A stretch of DNA of 64,000 bases, taken from assembly GCA_965367015.1 (NCBI GenBank), contig CBDUGY010000003.1:22147-86146 (forward strand), given 5' to 3'. Position 1 is the stretch's first letter. Every line of letters begins with the position of its first letter. The notes under the pieces were generated by a model. The model was not told the origin of the DNA and made no database searches. It was given only the letters and a program-made list of their open reading frames with translations. Origin of the DNA: CAXBES01 sp965367015 (GTDB taxonomy: Bacteria > Bacteroidota > Bacteroidia > Flavobacteriales > Flavobacteriaceae). The position numbers were made by a program, and so were the translations under genes. Below are positions 26,200-35,485 of this stretch, in pieces.

Positions 26200-27393
26200 A
26201 TGAAAAAACAAAGAGTTGTAGTCGGATTGAGTGGTGGTGTAGATTCCAGCGTTGCAGCCTACCTTTTGAAGGAACAGGGCTATGATGTTATTGGCTTATT
26301 TATGAAAAATTGGCACGACGATACTGTTACCATTTCTAATGAATGTCCATGGCTCGAAGATAGTAATGACGCTATGTTAGTGGCCGATAAATTGGGTATT
26401 CCGTTTCAAACCGTAGACTTAAGTGTACAGTACAAAGAACGCATTGTAGATTATATGTTCCATGAATACAAAATGGGAAGAACCCCGAACCCCGATGTAC
26501 TTTGTAATCGTGAGATAAAGTTCGATGTGTTTATGAAAATCGCGCTCGAACTTGGTGCAGATTATGTCGCTACAGGTCATTATTGCAGGAAAGGTATAAT
26601 CAATACGGAAGGTAATGAGCTCTATCAGCTGCTTTCAGGAAAAGACCCTAATAAAGATCAATCATACTTTTTATGTCAGTTATCTCAGGCACAATTGGCT
26701 AAAACGCTATTTCCTATTGGAGAATTACTAAAACCTGAAGTTCGGAAAATAGCGTCAGAACAAGGTTTAATTACTGCTGAAAAGCGAGACTCACAGGGTT
26801 TGTGTTTTATTGGTAAGGTGAGACTACCGGAATTCCTACAGCAACAACTGGCTCCTAAAGAAGGTGTGATCGTTGAAGTACCTTCAAATTTTTCAGGATA
26901 TAAGGAAAAACAACCTCAATTTCACTCGGAAGAGGAGAAACTGAAATTCCTTTCAGCTAAAAGGAACTATACCGTTTCCGATGGAAAAAAGGTAGGACGG
27001 CATGATGGCGCTCATTACTTTACAAAGGGACAGCGCAAAGGACTGGCGGTTGGAGGAACTCCCGAACCATTATTTGTAATCGATACTAACGTATCGGAAA
27101 ATATTATTTACGCCGGACAGGGAAAAGATCATCCCGGCTTGTATCGCAGAGGCTTATTTGTGAAAGCAAATGAAATCCATTGGATACGAGAAGATATGGA
27201 GATCACGGTAGATGAAACCATGGAAGTTATGGCACGAATTCGCTACCGACAACCCCTGCAAAAAGCGATGCTTCATCGAAGCCTTTCGGGACTTTATGTT
27301 ATATTTGATGAACCACAATCGGCGATTACCGAAGGGCAATTTGTTGCCTGGTATTTAGGAGAAGAATTGGTGGGTAGTGGTGTAATTTCTTAA
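26200..27393 (+). CDS. mnmA: tRNA-specific 2-thiouridine(34) synthase MnmA
   Basis: A 397-residue enzyme that puts sulfur on U34 of tRNAs for Lys, Glu and Gln using ATP. The PP-loop VVGLSGGVDSSVAAYLL begins at residue 5. The catalytic cysteines lie in NPDVLCNREIKF and in DSQGLCFIGKV, and DQSYFLCQL is the expected loop. The C-terminal beta domain (about 210-397) contains GQRKGLAVGG, as in the family. Everything is intact. Confidence 0.96.
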   Translation: MKKQRVVVGLSGGVDSSVAAYLLKEQGYDVIGLFMKNWHDDTVTISNECPWLEDSNDAMLVADKLGIPFQTVDLSVQYKERIVDYMFHEYKMGRTPNPDVLCNREIKFDVFMKIALELGADYVATGHYCRKGIINTEGNELYQLLSGKDPNKDQSYFLCQLSQAQLAKTLFPIGELLKPEVRKIASEQGLITAEKRDSQGLCFIGKVRLPEFLQQQLAPKEGVIVEVPSNFSGYKEKQPQFHSEEEKLKFLSAKRNYTVSDGKKVGRHDGAHYFTKGQRKGLAVGGTPEPLFVIDTNVSENIIYAGQGKDHPGLYRRGLFVKANEIHWIREDMEITVDETMEVMARIRYRQPLQKAMLHRSLSGLYVIFDEPQSAITEGQFVAWYLGEELVGSGVIS

Positions 27394-27403
27394 AAAAATT
27401 AAT

Positions 27404-29020
27404 ATGAAAAAAATAGTACTTTTCGCCTTTTTATTAGCGGGCACTTCTTTATATGCTCAACAAGATGCCCTTGTATTTTTGCTGGATAAGGAAAATGTCG
27501 CGGCATCAATTTCAAATCCGATAAGTATTCTTACTCAAGAGGCAATCAACCGAAAAGCATTACATGGAACAACTATCGATGAGAGGGATGTTCCTGTTAA
27601 CGAGAATTATATTTCACAACTAAAAAATGTTTCGGGAATTACTGTTCACGCTAAATCGAAGTGGATGAATAGCGTTTATGTTCGCGGTACGCAAACCAAT
27701 ATTGAGAATTTAGTGAATCTTCCCTATGTTACGGAAGTTGAGTTTATGGATAAAAGCTTGAATTTTGCTCCTACATCTCAAAATACACCCAATAAATTTC
27801 AAATAGAAGACCAGCAAAGCAGAGTTATTTACGATTATGGCGCTGCTACAAATCAGACCGAAATGCTTGCAGTAGATTTTTTACATGAAGCCGATTTTAC
27901 AGGTGATGGTATGATCGTAGCTGTTATGGATAGTGGTTTTCCTAACGTTAGTACCAATCCGGCTTTTTCAGAAATTATTTCTGAAGGTAGATTATTAGGA
28001 ACTTACGATTTTGCTGAAAGACAAGTGAACGTTGATGGAACGGGCTCGCACGGCGCTAAAACATTTAGCGATATAGGTGCAATTATTCAGAACCAATTTG
28101 TAGGCACTGCGCCTGAAGCGTCATTTTATCTTTTTAGAACCGAGTACGCACCAACGGAAAATCCGGTGGAAGAAGCCTGGTGGGTAGAAGCGTTAGAGCG
28201 AGCAGATAGTTTAGGGGTAGATGTTGTAAATACTTCTCTGGGTTATCAGGATTACGACAACCCAAACTACGACCACAGTTACACCGATCTTGACGGACAA
28301 ACTACTATTGGAGCCCGGGGAGCAAATCATGCTTTCGACAAGGGTATGATATTGGTTACTTCGGCTGGAAATGACGGTGGCGGTTTTACCTACGTTGGCA
28401 CCCCTGGAGATTCTCCCGGGATGTTAACCGTTGGTGCCGTAGATTCGGGAGGAAATTACGCTTCATTTAGTTCTATCGGGCCAACTGTAGATGGGAGAAT
28501 TAAACCCGATGTGATGGCGCAAGGGCGAGATGCGGCAGTGGTCGATCAAGATGGAAATGTTGTATTTAATAATGGAACTTCTTTCAGCTCACCAATTATG
28601 GCTGGTGCGATCGCGTCTTTGTGGCAAGCACGCCCTCATACACCAAATGGTCAACTCATGCAAATTGTGAGAGAATCGGCGCATTTATTTAATAATCCTA
28701 CAGATGAAATGGGTTACGGAATTCCAAATTTTGAAGATGCGTATAACGCTTTAGTGCTTTTAGCCATTGAAGACCAAATTCTCGCAGAGCAATTCGCGAT
28801 TTATCCAAATCCTGTAAAAACAGATATGAATATTTCTTTTCCTCAGGGAGTGGAGAGAGCGAAGCTTATAATTTATAATGTTTTAGGATCTAAGGTTTAT
28901 GATACAGACGTTGAAGCTACAAATTCAAAAGTAGACCTTTCTCATCTGGTTAGCGGAATGTATATTGCGCAAATTTCTTCGAATAATAAGACAAATAGTT
29001 TTAAACTTATCAAAAAATAG
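27404..29020 (+). CDS. Subtilisin-like S8 peptidase with T9SS sorting domain
   Basis: A 538-residue secreted serine peptidase. Signal peptide 1-19 (ending LYAQ), a propeptide-like region (about 20-150), then the S8 domain with the full triad: Asp176 (VAVMDSG), His216 (GSHGAKT), Ser393 (NGTSFSSP), and the oxyanion Asn323 (TSAGNDGG). The last about 70 residues, from FAIYPNPVKTD to NSFKLIKK, are a T9SS type A sorting domain. The enzyme should be exported to the cell surface and matured by type IX secretion. It starts 10 bases after the mnmA stop and shares one base (TAGTG) with the next gene. Confidence 0.93.
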   Translation: MKKIVLFAFLLAGTSLYAQQDALVFLLDKENVAASISNPISILTQEAINRKALHGTTIDERDVPVNENYISQLKNVSGITVHAKSKWMNSVYVRGTQTNIENLVNLPYVTEVEFMDKSLNFAPTSQNTPNKFQIEDQQSRVIYDYGAATNQTEMLAVDFLHEADFTGDGMIVAVMDSGFPNVSTNPAFSEIISEGRLLGTYDFAERQVNVDGTGSHGAKTFSDIGAIIQNQFVGTAPEASFYLFRTEYAPTENPVEEAWWVEALERADSLGVDVVNTSLGYQDYDNPNYDHSYTDLDGQTTIGARGANHAFDKGMILVTSAGNDGGGFTYVGTPGDSPGMLTVGAVDSGGNYASFSSIGPTVDGRIKPDVMAQGRDAAVVDQDGNVVFNNGTSFSSPIMAGAIASLWQARPHTPNGQLMQIVRESAHLFNNPTDEMGYGIPNFEDAYNALVLLAIEDQILAEQFAIYPNPVKTDMNISFPQGVERAKLIIYNVLGSKVYDTDVEATNSKVDLSHLVSGMYIAQISSNNKTNSFKLIKK

Positions 29021-29961
29021 TGAAGAATCGAATTACTGAACTTTTCAATATTGAATATCCAATTATTCAGGCAGGAATGATCTGGAATAGTGGATGGCGA
29101 CTGGCAAGTGCCGTTTGCAATTCGGGTGGTTTGGGACTGTTGGGAGCAGGTTCAATGTATCCCGAAGTGCTTAGAGAACACATCATTAAATGTCAAAATG
29201 CGACAGATAAACCCTTTGGTGTGAATGTCCCGATGCTATATCCCAATATAGAAGAAATCATTGAAATAATTATTTCAGAAGGGGTTAAAATCGTGTTCAC
29301 TTCCGCCGGAAATCCGAAAACACATACTGCACGCTTAAAAGAACATGGTATTACCGTGGTTCATGTAGTAAGTAGTGTAAAATTTGCGCTAAAAGCGCAG
29401 GAAGCTGGTGTAGACGCAATTGTGGCCGAAGGGTTTGAAGCCGGGGGTCACAACGGCCGAGAAGAGACGACTACCTTTACTTTAATACCTATGGTAAAAG
29501 AAGCATTAGCTATTCCTTTAATCGCAGCCGGTGGGATCGCGAATGGGCGTGGTATGTTAGCTGCAATGGTTTTAGGCGCCGATGGTGTTCAAGTGGGAAG
29601 CCGATTTGTCGCTTCTGAGGAGTCATCTTCACACCGGGCGTTCAAGCAGATGGTGGTTGATGCAAAGGAAGGCGATACCCTACTTACATTAAAAGAGCTG
29701 GCACCGGTGAGAATGTTAAAGAACAAATTCTTTGATGAGGTAATGCAACTTTATAAAACGAATCCATCGAAAGAACAACTCATTGAGTTACTAGGACGTG
29801 CCAGAGCGAAAAGAGGTATGTTTGAGGGGGATCTCGAAAATGGTGAACTGGAAATTGGTCAGATAGCAGGTTTAATCCATGATATTAAACCGGCTGCAAC
29901 CATTATTGCTGAAATGGTTTCAGAATTTGATAGGGCTAAAAAGGAAACACTAAATCTTTAA
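29020..29961 (+). CDS. Nitronate monooxygenase (NMO-like FMN enzyme)
   Basis: A 313-residue TIM-barrel flavoprotein. The GTG start overlaps the previous stop by one base. Motifs include YPIIQAGMIW (FMN binding), GFGVNVPM-like FGVNVPMLYPN, the catalytic His in EGFEAGGHNGRE, and the phosphate loop IPLIAAGGIANGRGM with GADGVQVGSRF. Family members oxidise alkyl nitronates such as propionate 3-nitronate; the real substrate here is uncertain because the 2-nitropropane dioxygenase label is broad. Its stop is one base from the stop of the convergent lipoprotein gene. Confidence 0.88.
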   Translation: MKNRITELFNIEYPIIQAGMIWNSGWRLASAVCNSGGLGLLGAGSMYPEVLREHIIKCQNATDKPFGVNVPMLYPNIEEIIEIIISEGVKIVFTSAGNPKTHTARLKEHGITVVHVVSSVKFALKAQEAGVDAIVAEGFEAGGHNGREETTTFTLIPMVKEALAIPLIAAGGIANGRGMLAAMVLGADGVQVGSRFVASEESSSHRAFKQMVVDAKEGDTLLTLKELAPVRMLKNKFFDEVMQLYKTNPSKEQLIELLGRARAKRGMFEGDLENGELEIGQIAGLIHDIKPAATIIAEMVSEFDRAKKETLNL

Positions 29962-29962
29962 A

Positions 29963-30613
29963 CTATTCTGCAATCTGGAATTTCTTATATCCGCTACCGT
30001 CAAAATGATAAATGTATTTTGAGTTTGCATAAAACGTATAGATGATCCCGTCGCTTTTTATAATTTTTTCCTTCTCAGTATTTTTTTCAAAATAGATTCC
30101 CGGAGGTGTGATTGATATTCCCCGCGCCAAACAACATTCACTAATCTTTTCTTCTTCATTTAGTATGAACCTATCGAAGCCTTCTTCCGTTTGGTGGAAG
30201 CTCATTAGGTACACTTTAGATTCGTTATCCTGCATAAAGGCAGCGCGATCGGTAAATCCATCATGATTAAAATCACCTTCAATAAATACATTTTTATCAT
30301 ATGATATTTTTTCTTCGATGCCTTCAGTATTATTAATGTCTACAACAAATTCAGGCTGCAGCCATAGTGCTTCAGGTAGAACTTTAAAGCTCTTCATCTC
30401 TGAATTCAAATATTTTGTAAACTTGTCATTTTGCCCATCAATAGATTCTTGGTTATTTTCTTCGAAATTTTGCATCGATTTGTTTTTACGCACTTTCTTT
30501 TCCACTTTTTCCGAAGATTCTTCTAAAGTATCGCTGTTCTTCTCTTCATTTTTGCAGGAATATAAGAGGACTATTGTGAATAGTATAGTCAAAGTTCTTA
30601 GGAGTAGTTTCAT
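29963..30613 (-). CDS. Hypothetical lipoprotein
   Basis: A 216-residue protein with a lipoprotein signal ending at Cys20 (VLLYSC). After a Lys/Glu-rich linker (about 22-60), the middle has EGDFNHDGFTDRAAF, a DxNxDGxxD calcium-binding/FG-GAP-like loop seen in VCBS-type repeats. I do not recognise a named family. Likely an envelope protein; no partner is evident in the neighbourhood. Confidence 0.65.
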   Translation of the reverse strand: MKLLLRTLTILFTIVLLYSCKNEEKNSDTLEESSEKVEKKVRKNKSMQNFEENNQESIDGQNDKFTKYLNSEMKSFKVLPEALWLQPEFVVDINNTEGIEEKISYDKNVFIEGDFNHDGFTDRAAFMQDNESKVYLMSFHQTEEGFDRFILNEEEKISECCLARGISITPPGIYFEKNTEKEKIIKSDGIIYTFYANSKYIYHFDGSGYKKFQIAE

Positions 30614-30730
30614 AGTTAATTTTCTTGAAATGGTTAATGCTTATTAAAGATACAATTTAAACAATAGGAATTATAGCCGAAAATCTTAACATTTGTTAAA
30701 ACAGCGCTAACGAAGTTATAATTATTTCTA

Positions 30731-31534
30731 CTATTTGGTTTTTAATTTTTCTGCTATAATAAAGATATAATCTCCATTCTGGTCGTCATATGAAGAAATA
30801 AGATCGTCAATGGTGTTAGTATCAATTGCTTGTCTCAATTTTTTCAGACCAGTCTTAACTTCGTGCTGGTTTGCAACCGCGGCAAATGAGGAGATACCTG
30901 CTCGAATTTCAGGTCTGAAGTAAATTTCGGGATTATTCTTACCGCATTGAAGAAAAAGGTCTTGAAGATCGTCTTTCATAAAGTATTCTTCAGTGTTCGT
31001 TATTTTTAAATTTGCGGAAATCAGTGCTTTGTCAATTCGATTCATCGAAGGCATTAATTTCATAGAATTTTGCATCATCAAAGGAAAAAAATTATTCAGC
31101 CAGTATGCTTCCATTTGATTTGGTGTTGAATGGAATATTACCAATCGGCCTCCCGATTTCAGGATTCTGCCAATTTCTTTAAATCCTTTCTCCAGGTTTT
31201 GCCAATGGTGAATGGTGAGAAAGGCAATAACTCCATCAATACTTGCATTGGGCAAATTTATGCTTTCAGCAACTCCAATACTGTAATTGATATGCTGATT
31301 TGTGAATCTGGCTTTCTCAAGCATTTCAATGGATGGATCGATTCCTGAAATCTCGATTCCCAGTTCATGTAATTTACTTGTGTAGTTTCCGCTTCCGCAG
31401 CCAATATCCAAATATCTTCCTTCTTTAGAAGGGTTGAGATGTTTATAAAGACGTTTCAATAAATATGGGTCGGCGCTACGGGTTTGGTTATAGGTTTTTC
31501 CAATGGTATCGTATTTTGCCTTTAATCGAGTCAT
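30731..31534 (-). CDS. Class I SAM-dependent methyltransferase
   Basis: A 267-residue cytoplasmic methyltransferase. The SAM-binding motif I is YLDIGCGSGNYTSKL, with the acidic loop after it (ISGIDPSIEML) and the motif IV-like SIDGVIAFLTIHHWQ. The substrate is not predictable. It is the last gene of a - strand run with two small proteins (gap of 13 bases to the secreted protein), one an SRPBCC protein. A similar methyltransferase/SRPBCC pair occurs at 45.4-46.6 kb. Confidence 0.85.
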   Translation of the reverse strand: MTRLKAKYDTIGKTYNQTRSADPYLLKRLYKHLNPSKEGRYLDIGCGSGNYTSKLHELGIEISGIDPSIEMLEKARFTNQHINYSIGVAESINLPNASIDGVIAFLTIHHWQNLEKGFKEIGRILKSGGRLVIFHSTPNQMEAYWLNNFFPLMMQNSMKLMPSMNRIDKALISANLKITNTEEYFMKDDLQDLFLQCGKNNPEIYFRPEIRAGISSFAAVANQHEVKTGLKKLRQAIDTNTIDDLISSYDDQNGDYIFIIAEKLKTK

Positions 31535-31547
31535 TTTTTAGCAATGC

Positions 31548-32078
31548 TTATTTTTCAGTTTTTTTCCATGTATAAGTTCTTGACTCAATCCATTTTCCCG
31601 TGTCATCTTTATCGAATGAGGTTGTAACTAGTGAATTGCCATTTAATTCCAACAAATGTCGAACAGACCAGGTTTGGCCATTTTTTAGCGAAAAGGATTG
31701 AATTGATTCAATCTGAGTGTCATTGAGAGGAGCATAGTAACCTTCTCCAATTACACCACCATTCCCAAACTGAATAATTGTCGCTTTACCCTTAATATTA
31801 TCCCAGTAATTGCGAAATTCCCAAAAATCTGAAGTTTGCTCTCCATCTTTGTAACCGTATAATCTACCTGTAATACTGGTATTTCCAATTCCCCATTCCC
31901 AAACCATTTCGTAGGTGTCTATGGTTTCGTTTTCTGATAAATATTTGCTGTTGTCTGTAGTCCAGATTCCAATATTAGCTGCAAGATCATCAAGAAACCA
32001 ATTGGGTATTTCTTTTGTTTGACTTAAAGATGGAGTTGCAAAAACTAGAATTGTGAGTACGAAGAGAATTTTTTTCAT
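31548..32078 (-). CDS. Secreted protein, DUF1579-like
   Basis: A 176-residue protein with a signal peptide (ATPSLSQ). The mature part reads NIGIWTTDNSKYL, followed by MVWEWGIGNTSITGRLYGY and a C-terminal RTYTWKK, the pattern of lipocalin-like DUF1579-type proteins of Bacteroidota, which tend to carry W-rich beta strands. It is four bases from the SRPBCC gene and 13 from the methyltransferase, so the three probably form one transcript. Function unknown. Confidence 0.6.
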   Translation of the reverse strand: MKKILFVLTILVFATPSLSQTKEIPNWFLDDLAANIGIWTTDNSKYLSENETIDTYEMVWEWGIGNTSITGRLYGYKDGEQTSDFWEFRNYWDNIKGKATIIQFGNGGVIGEGYYAPLNDTQIESIQSFSLKNGQTWSVRHLLELNGNSLVTTSFDKDDTGKWIESRTYTWKKTEK

Positions 32079-32082
32079 CCGA

Positions 32083-32577
32083 CTAACTATTTAGCATAGG
32101 CTTTAATTTTGGGTCTTTATTTCTTAGATCCAAGCCACCTTCATAAACCGATTTAAGATTTACAAGGTAGAAGGCCCAACCTCGATCACATCCGAGGCGA
32201 ACATCTTCTTTCGATTTTTCGTCCGTCGGAATATTGGATTGGGTAAGAGCTACAATTGTCCCATCGGTGTAAGGGGTTAAATGCACATCAACAATGCAAT
32301 TTCCTGCAAATGTAAATTGTAAATGGTTTTTGTTATTTACCTTTTTAATGGTTCCTTCTTCAGTACCATCCCACAAAAACCATTTCCACAAATATGTTTG
32401 CCCCTCTTTGATGCGCTCGTTCTTTCCAATAAGCTTGGCGTCTTCCGATTTAAATAAAGCCTCACTTAAAAACCATCGTTCGATCTCATCAGGAACTGTC
32501 CAAGCATCGTATAATGTCTCAATAGGAGCTTTTACAGGTATCTTACGGGTGAATTGAGTCCAATCAAAATTTTTCAT
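32083..32577 (-). CDS. SRPBCC (AHSA1-type) protein
   Basis: A 164-residue protein with the AHSA1/START-like signature: IPVKAPIETLYDAWTVPDEIERWFLSEA at the N-terminus (shown in part by APIETLYDAWTVP), a WKWFLWDGTEEG strand, and a C-terminal helix. Cytoplasmic, no signal. Such proteins bind small hydrophobic molecules or, in the Aha1 branch, act as chaperone activators; the specific role is unknown. First gene of the SRPBCC-DUF1579-methyltransferase run. Confidence 0.78.
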   Translation of the reverse strand: MKNFDWTQFTRKIPVKAPIETLYDAWTVPDEIERWFLSEALFKSEDAKLIGKNERIKEGQTYLWKWFLWDGTEEGTIKKVNNKNHLQFTFAGNCIVDVHLTPYTDGTIVALTQSNIPTDEKSKEDVRLGCDRGWAFYLVNLKSVYEGGLDLRNKDPKLKPMLNS

Positions 32578-32645
32578 TAGGAAGAATTTAATGTATTAAA
32601 GGTACTTAAAATTTAAAATAATTCCTTAGTTTCTAGATATTTAGC

Positions 32646-32677
32646 AAAAAAAAGCCTCCCGGTTTCGCGGGAGGCTT
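32646..32677 (-). terminator. Strong rho-independent terminator of the cold-shock gene
   Basis: A perfect 10-base stem (AAGCCTCCCG with CGGGAGGCTT, 32652-32661 and 32668-32677) around a 6-base loop. On the - strand it is followed by eight T residues. It lies about 30 bases past the csp stop codon, so it closes that transcription unit. Confidence 0.9.
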
Positions 32678-32704
32678 CTGCATTTAAAAAAGTTAAAGCG
32701 TATA

Positions 32705-32896
32705 TTATAAAACTTTTACGTTTACTGCGTTCAATCCTTTTTTTCCTTCAGTTAGGTCAAATTCTACTTCGTCTCCTTCACGAACTTCGTCGATTAATCC
32801 AGAGATGTGTACAAAATGTTCTTTGTTGGTTCCTTCTTCAGTGATAAATCCAAATCCTTTGGTGTCGTTGAAGAATTTTACTGTTCCTTTATTCAT
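32705..32896 (-). CDS. Cold-shock domain protein
   Basis: A 63-residue single cold-shock domain. RNP1 is KGFGFI (residues about 14-19) and RNP2 is HFVHIS (about 27-32); the start is MNKGTVKFFNDTKG, as in CspA-type RNA chaperones. It is a free-standing gene with its own near-consensus -7 box (TATCTTCG on the - strand, 32926-32933) and its own strong terminator. It should melt RNA secondary structure on cold or growth shifts. Confidence 0.93.
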   Translation of the reverse strand: MNKGTVKFFNDTKGFGFITEEGTNKEHFVHISGLIDEVREGDEVEFDLTEGKKGLNAVNVKVL

Positions 32897-32925
32897 TACT
32901 AATAATTAAAAATTTATATAAGGTG

Positions 32926-32933
32926 CGAAGATA
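32926..32933 (-). promoter_or_regulatory. Near-consensus -7 box of the cold-shock gene
   Basis: Reads TATCTTCG on the - strand (one mismatch to TAnnTTTG), 29 bases before the csp ATG. A/T-rich leader between them. Confidence 0.4.
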
Positions 32934-33096
32934 GTCTTTATTTAGATAATAAGCATATTTATGAGATATTTTTTTAAATTATTGATTCTTAATACCTTAA
33001 CGGCACTTGTTATAGCGCCATAGATTGCTTCTGAAAGTATAAAGTTCATTCACAGTATACACAAAATTCCACGTATCTTTACAGCAAAAGAAAACA

Positions 33097-33393
33097 ATGG
33101 CATTATCGAATAATGATATCTTTAAAAAACTACGCGTAGCCCATAAGTTGCGGGATGATGATATTGTAAAGATTTTAGAATTAGTAGACTTTAAGGTTTC
33201 CAAAAGTGAGTTAGGAGCTTTTTTTAGACATGAGAGCCATCCGAAGTATGTAGAATGTGGAGATCAGATTTTACGTAATTTTTTAAACGGACTGGTAATA
33301 CATTTAAGAGGACCAATGCCTCCCAAAACTGCTAAAGGTGAAACCCCTAGATTGGAGAAAAAGGATAGAAGAGATAAGGGACCGCAAAAATAA
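33097..33393 (+). CDS. DUF1456 family protein (YehS-like)
   Basis: A 98-residue protein with the DUF1456 pattern: MALSNNDIFKKLRVAHKLRDD with a helix, KILELVDFKVSKSELGAFFR, and a LRNFLNGLVIHLRGP ending. The usual family length is about 150 residues with two such units, so this is a one-unit form with a basic, disordered tail (KAKGETPRLEKK region). Function unknown; these look like RNA- or nucleotide-binding helical proteins. Stands alone. Confidence 0.75.
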   Translation: MALSNNDIFKKLRVAHKLRDDDIVKILELVDFKVSKSELGAFFRHESHPKYVECGDQILRNFLNGLVIHLRGPMPPKTAKGETPRLEKKDRRDKGPQK

Positions 33394-33453
33394 TGCTATT
33401 ATCCATGCTCATCAACAGCTGTTACCAAGAAAATTAGCGACAGCAGAATTTTA

Positions 33454-34056
33454 TTATAAAGGGTTTTGAATTTTCTTTAAAACCGTTTCCCGTACAGTTT
33501 TAAACCACTCATCCTTTAGTACACTGAGAACTATACTGTCTCTGCGCCCTGTTAAGCTTGCACAGTTTTTACGAAGTATTCCTTCTACTGTACAGCCAAT
33601 ACTCTTCATGGCAGCGATGCTCCGTTCGTTATTCGCATCGGCTCGAAATTCTACACGTTCCAGATTAAGGCTTTCAAAAGCAAACTGAAGCATCAAAAAT
33701 TTACAATTTTTATTTAACCCTGTACCTTGAAATCCAGCTCCATACCAGGTATATCCTAATTGCACCGTTTGGTGGAGGGGTTGATAATCGTAAAACCGAG
33801 TACTTCCCGCATATAGTTGCGTTTTCTTGTCATAAACAATGAATGGATAGCTATTTTGACGTTCTCTTTCTTGTAATGCGAGGCGTATATAGCTTTTTAA
33901 GTTCTCCAAACCGCTTGCCGGAATTAAAGAATAAGTCCACAGGTTGGGTTCGTTAATAGAAAAACTAGCGAGATGATCAAAATCGTCTGATTTTAATGGA
34001 CGTAGTTTTACAATATCATTCTCAAGAATGTACTCTTCGGAAAAATCTAATTCCAT
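33454..34056 (-). CDS. GNAT family N-acetyltransferase
   Basis: A 200-residue GCN5-related acetyltransferase of the RimJ/RimL kind. It opens with LEN-DIVKLRPLKSDDFDHLASFS and has the acetyl-CoA loop QLGYTWYGAGFQGTGLN followed by LERVEFRADANNERSIAAMK, the beta-bulge motif of the family. The substrate (amino acid, ribosomal protein or antibiotic) cannot be told. It starts 13 bases after the lysA stop and probably shares its transcript. Confidence 0.83.
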   Translation of the reverse strand: MELDFSEEYILENDIVKLRPLKSDDFDHLASFSINEPNLWTYSLIPASGLENLKSYIRLALQERERQNSYPFIVYDKKTQLYAGSTRFYDYQPLHQTVQLGYTWYGAGFQGTGLNKNCKFLMLQFAFESLNLERVEFRADANNERSIAAMKSIGCTVEGILRKNCASLTGRRDSIVLSVLKDEWFKTVRETVLKKIQNPL

Positions 34057-34069
34057 AATGAATGAATTA

Positions 34070-35275
34070 TCAAAAGTCTATTTGTATTTGATTGTGAAGA
34101 ATATCCTCAAATGTTTCTCTTTTCCGAATCAAATGTGCCTTTTCTTTGTACCATAAAATTTCGGCCGGTCGGTAGCGAGAGTTGTAGTTACTCGCCATCG
34201 AAAAGCAATACGCCCCGGCATTGCTAAAAGATAAAATATCACCTTCCCTGATTTCAGCTATGCGTCGGTTATTAGCAAATGTATCGGTTTCACAAATGTA
34301 CCCTACAACGCTGTAGAAGCGTTCACGACCCTCAGGATTCGAAATATTTTCTATCTCGTGCTGTGAGCCATAGAGCATTGGACGAATTAAATGATTAAAA
34401 CCGCTATCGACCTGAGCAAAAACAGTTGAGGTAGTTTGTTTAACAACATTCACCTTTACCAAAAACTTTCCGGCCTCACTTACCAGAAATTTTCCCGGTT
34501 CGAAAGCAAGGGTGAGGTCTTTTCCATAAGTGTCGCAAAATTCATTAAACCTAGTAGATAATTTTTCACCCAGCTCTTCGATGTTTGTTTCAATATCTCC
34601 AGATTTGTACGGTACTTTGAACCCACTTCCGAAATCTATAAAATCCAATTCTGTGAAATTGGTTGCAGCTTTGAATAATATTTCGGAGGCATAAATGAAT
34701 ACATCAATGTCTAAGATATCACTCCCGGTATGCATATGTATTCCATTGATATGCATCTTGGTATTTTCGACGATTCGGATGATATGCGGCATTTGATGAA
34801 TTGAAATCCCAAATTTGCTGTCAATATGACCTACAGAAATATTGGTGTTACCACCTGCCATTACGTGTGGATTAATACGAATACAAACAGGTATATGGGG
34901 GTGCTTCGTTCCGAATTGCTCTAAAACCGAAAGATTATCAATATTTATTTGTACGCCTAGCTTTGCAGCGATTTCAATTTCTTCCATCGAAACTCCATTG
35001 GGTGTGTATATAATATCTTCCGGCTTTGCGCCGGCTTCCAGTCCTAATTTTACTTCTTGAATAGAGACAGTATCTAATCCGCCGCCCATTTTTAAGAGCA
35101 ATTTTAAAATTGAAATATTAGACAACGCTTTTACCGCATAGTTAACCTTCACCTTCTTCACCTTTTTGAATGCATTTGTAAGGCGTTTATATTGTGACTC
35201 TATTTTAGTCGCATCATAGATGTAAATCGGACTTTCAAATTCTTCAGCGATGCTTAAAAGTTCTTGGTGTTTCAT
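34070..35275 (-). CDS. lysA: Diaminopimelate decarboxylase
   Basis: A 401-residue PLP enzyme of alanine-racemase fold that decarboxylates meso-diaminopimelate to lysine. The PLP lysine lies in VKVNYAVKALSN; GGGLDTVS, HTGSDILD, IDFGSGFKVPY, the phosphate-binding region and AFEPGKFLVSEAG are all present, with CETDTFANNR holding the substrate cysteine and the C-terminal GAYCFSMASNYN. Length is normal. A -7 box lies 29 bases upstream of the ATG. Confidence 0.94.
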   Translation of the reverse strand: MKHQELLSIAEEFESPIYIYDATKIESQYKRLTNAFKKVKKVKVNYAVKALSNISILKLLLKMGGGLDTVSIQEVKLGLEAGAKPEDIIYTPNGVSMEEIEIAAKLGVQINIDNLSVLEQFGTKHPHIPVCIRINPHVMAGGNTNISVGHIDSKFGISIHQMPHIIRIVENTKMHINGIHMHTGSDILDIDVFIYASEILFKAATNFTELDFIDFGSGFKVPYKSGDIETNIEELGEKLSTRFNEFCDTYGKDLTLAFEPGKFLVSEAGKFLVKVNVVKQTTSTVFAQVDSGFNHLIRPMLYGSQHEIENISNPEGRERFYSVVGYICETDTFANNRRIAEIREGDILSFSNAGAYCFSMASNYNSRYRPAEILWYKEKAHLIRKRETFEDILHNQIQIDF

Positions 35276-35303
35276 AATTTCCTGACAGTTAAAATGGAAG
35301 CGT

Positions 35304-35311
35304 CAAAATTA
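35304..35311 (-). promoter_or_regulatory. Probable -7 box of lysA
   Basis: TAATTTTG on the - strand, 28 bases before the lysA ATG; no clear -33 TTG at the standard spacing. Confidence 0.4.
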
Positions 35312-35448
35312 AAGGGTCTTACGCAATTGATTGCTAAGAAAAACATAAAATTTTAAAGTAGCTTTTTCAGAATAAAATCTGTAAATAATAAACAGGATCT
35401 ATAATAAAACGCCTTCAAAAAAGATTAGTGCAATCCTTGAACATTTGC

Positions 35449-35456
35449 TATTTTTG
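35449..35456 (+). promoter_or_regulatory. Probable -7 box of sucC
   Basis: TATTTTTG matches TAnnTTTG, ending 29 bases before the sucC ATG. Upstream TTAG replaces the expected -33 TTG. Confidence 0.45.
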
Positions 35457-35485
35457 CTGTTCTTAAAACCGATTAATATCCTATT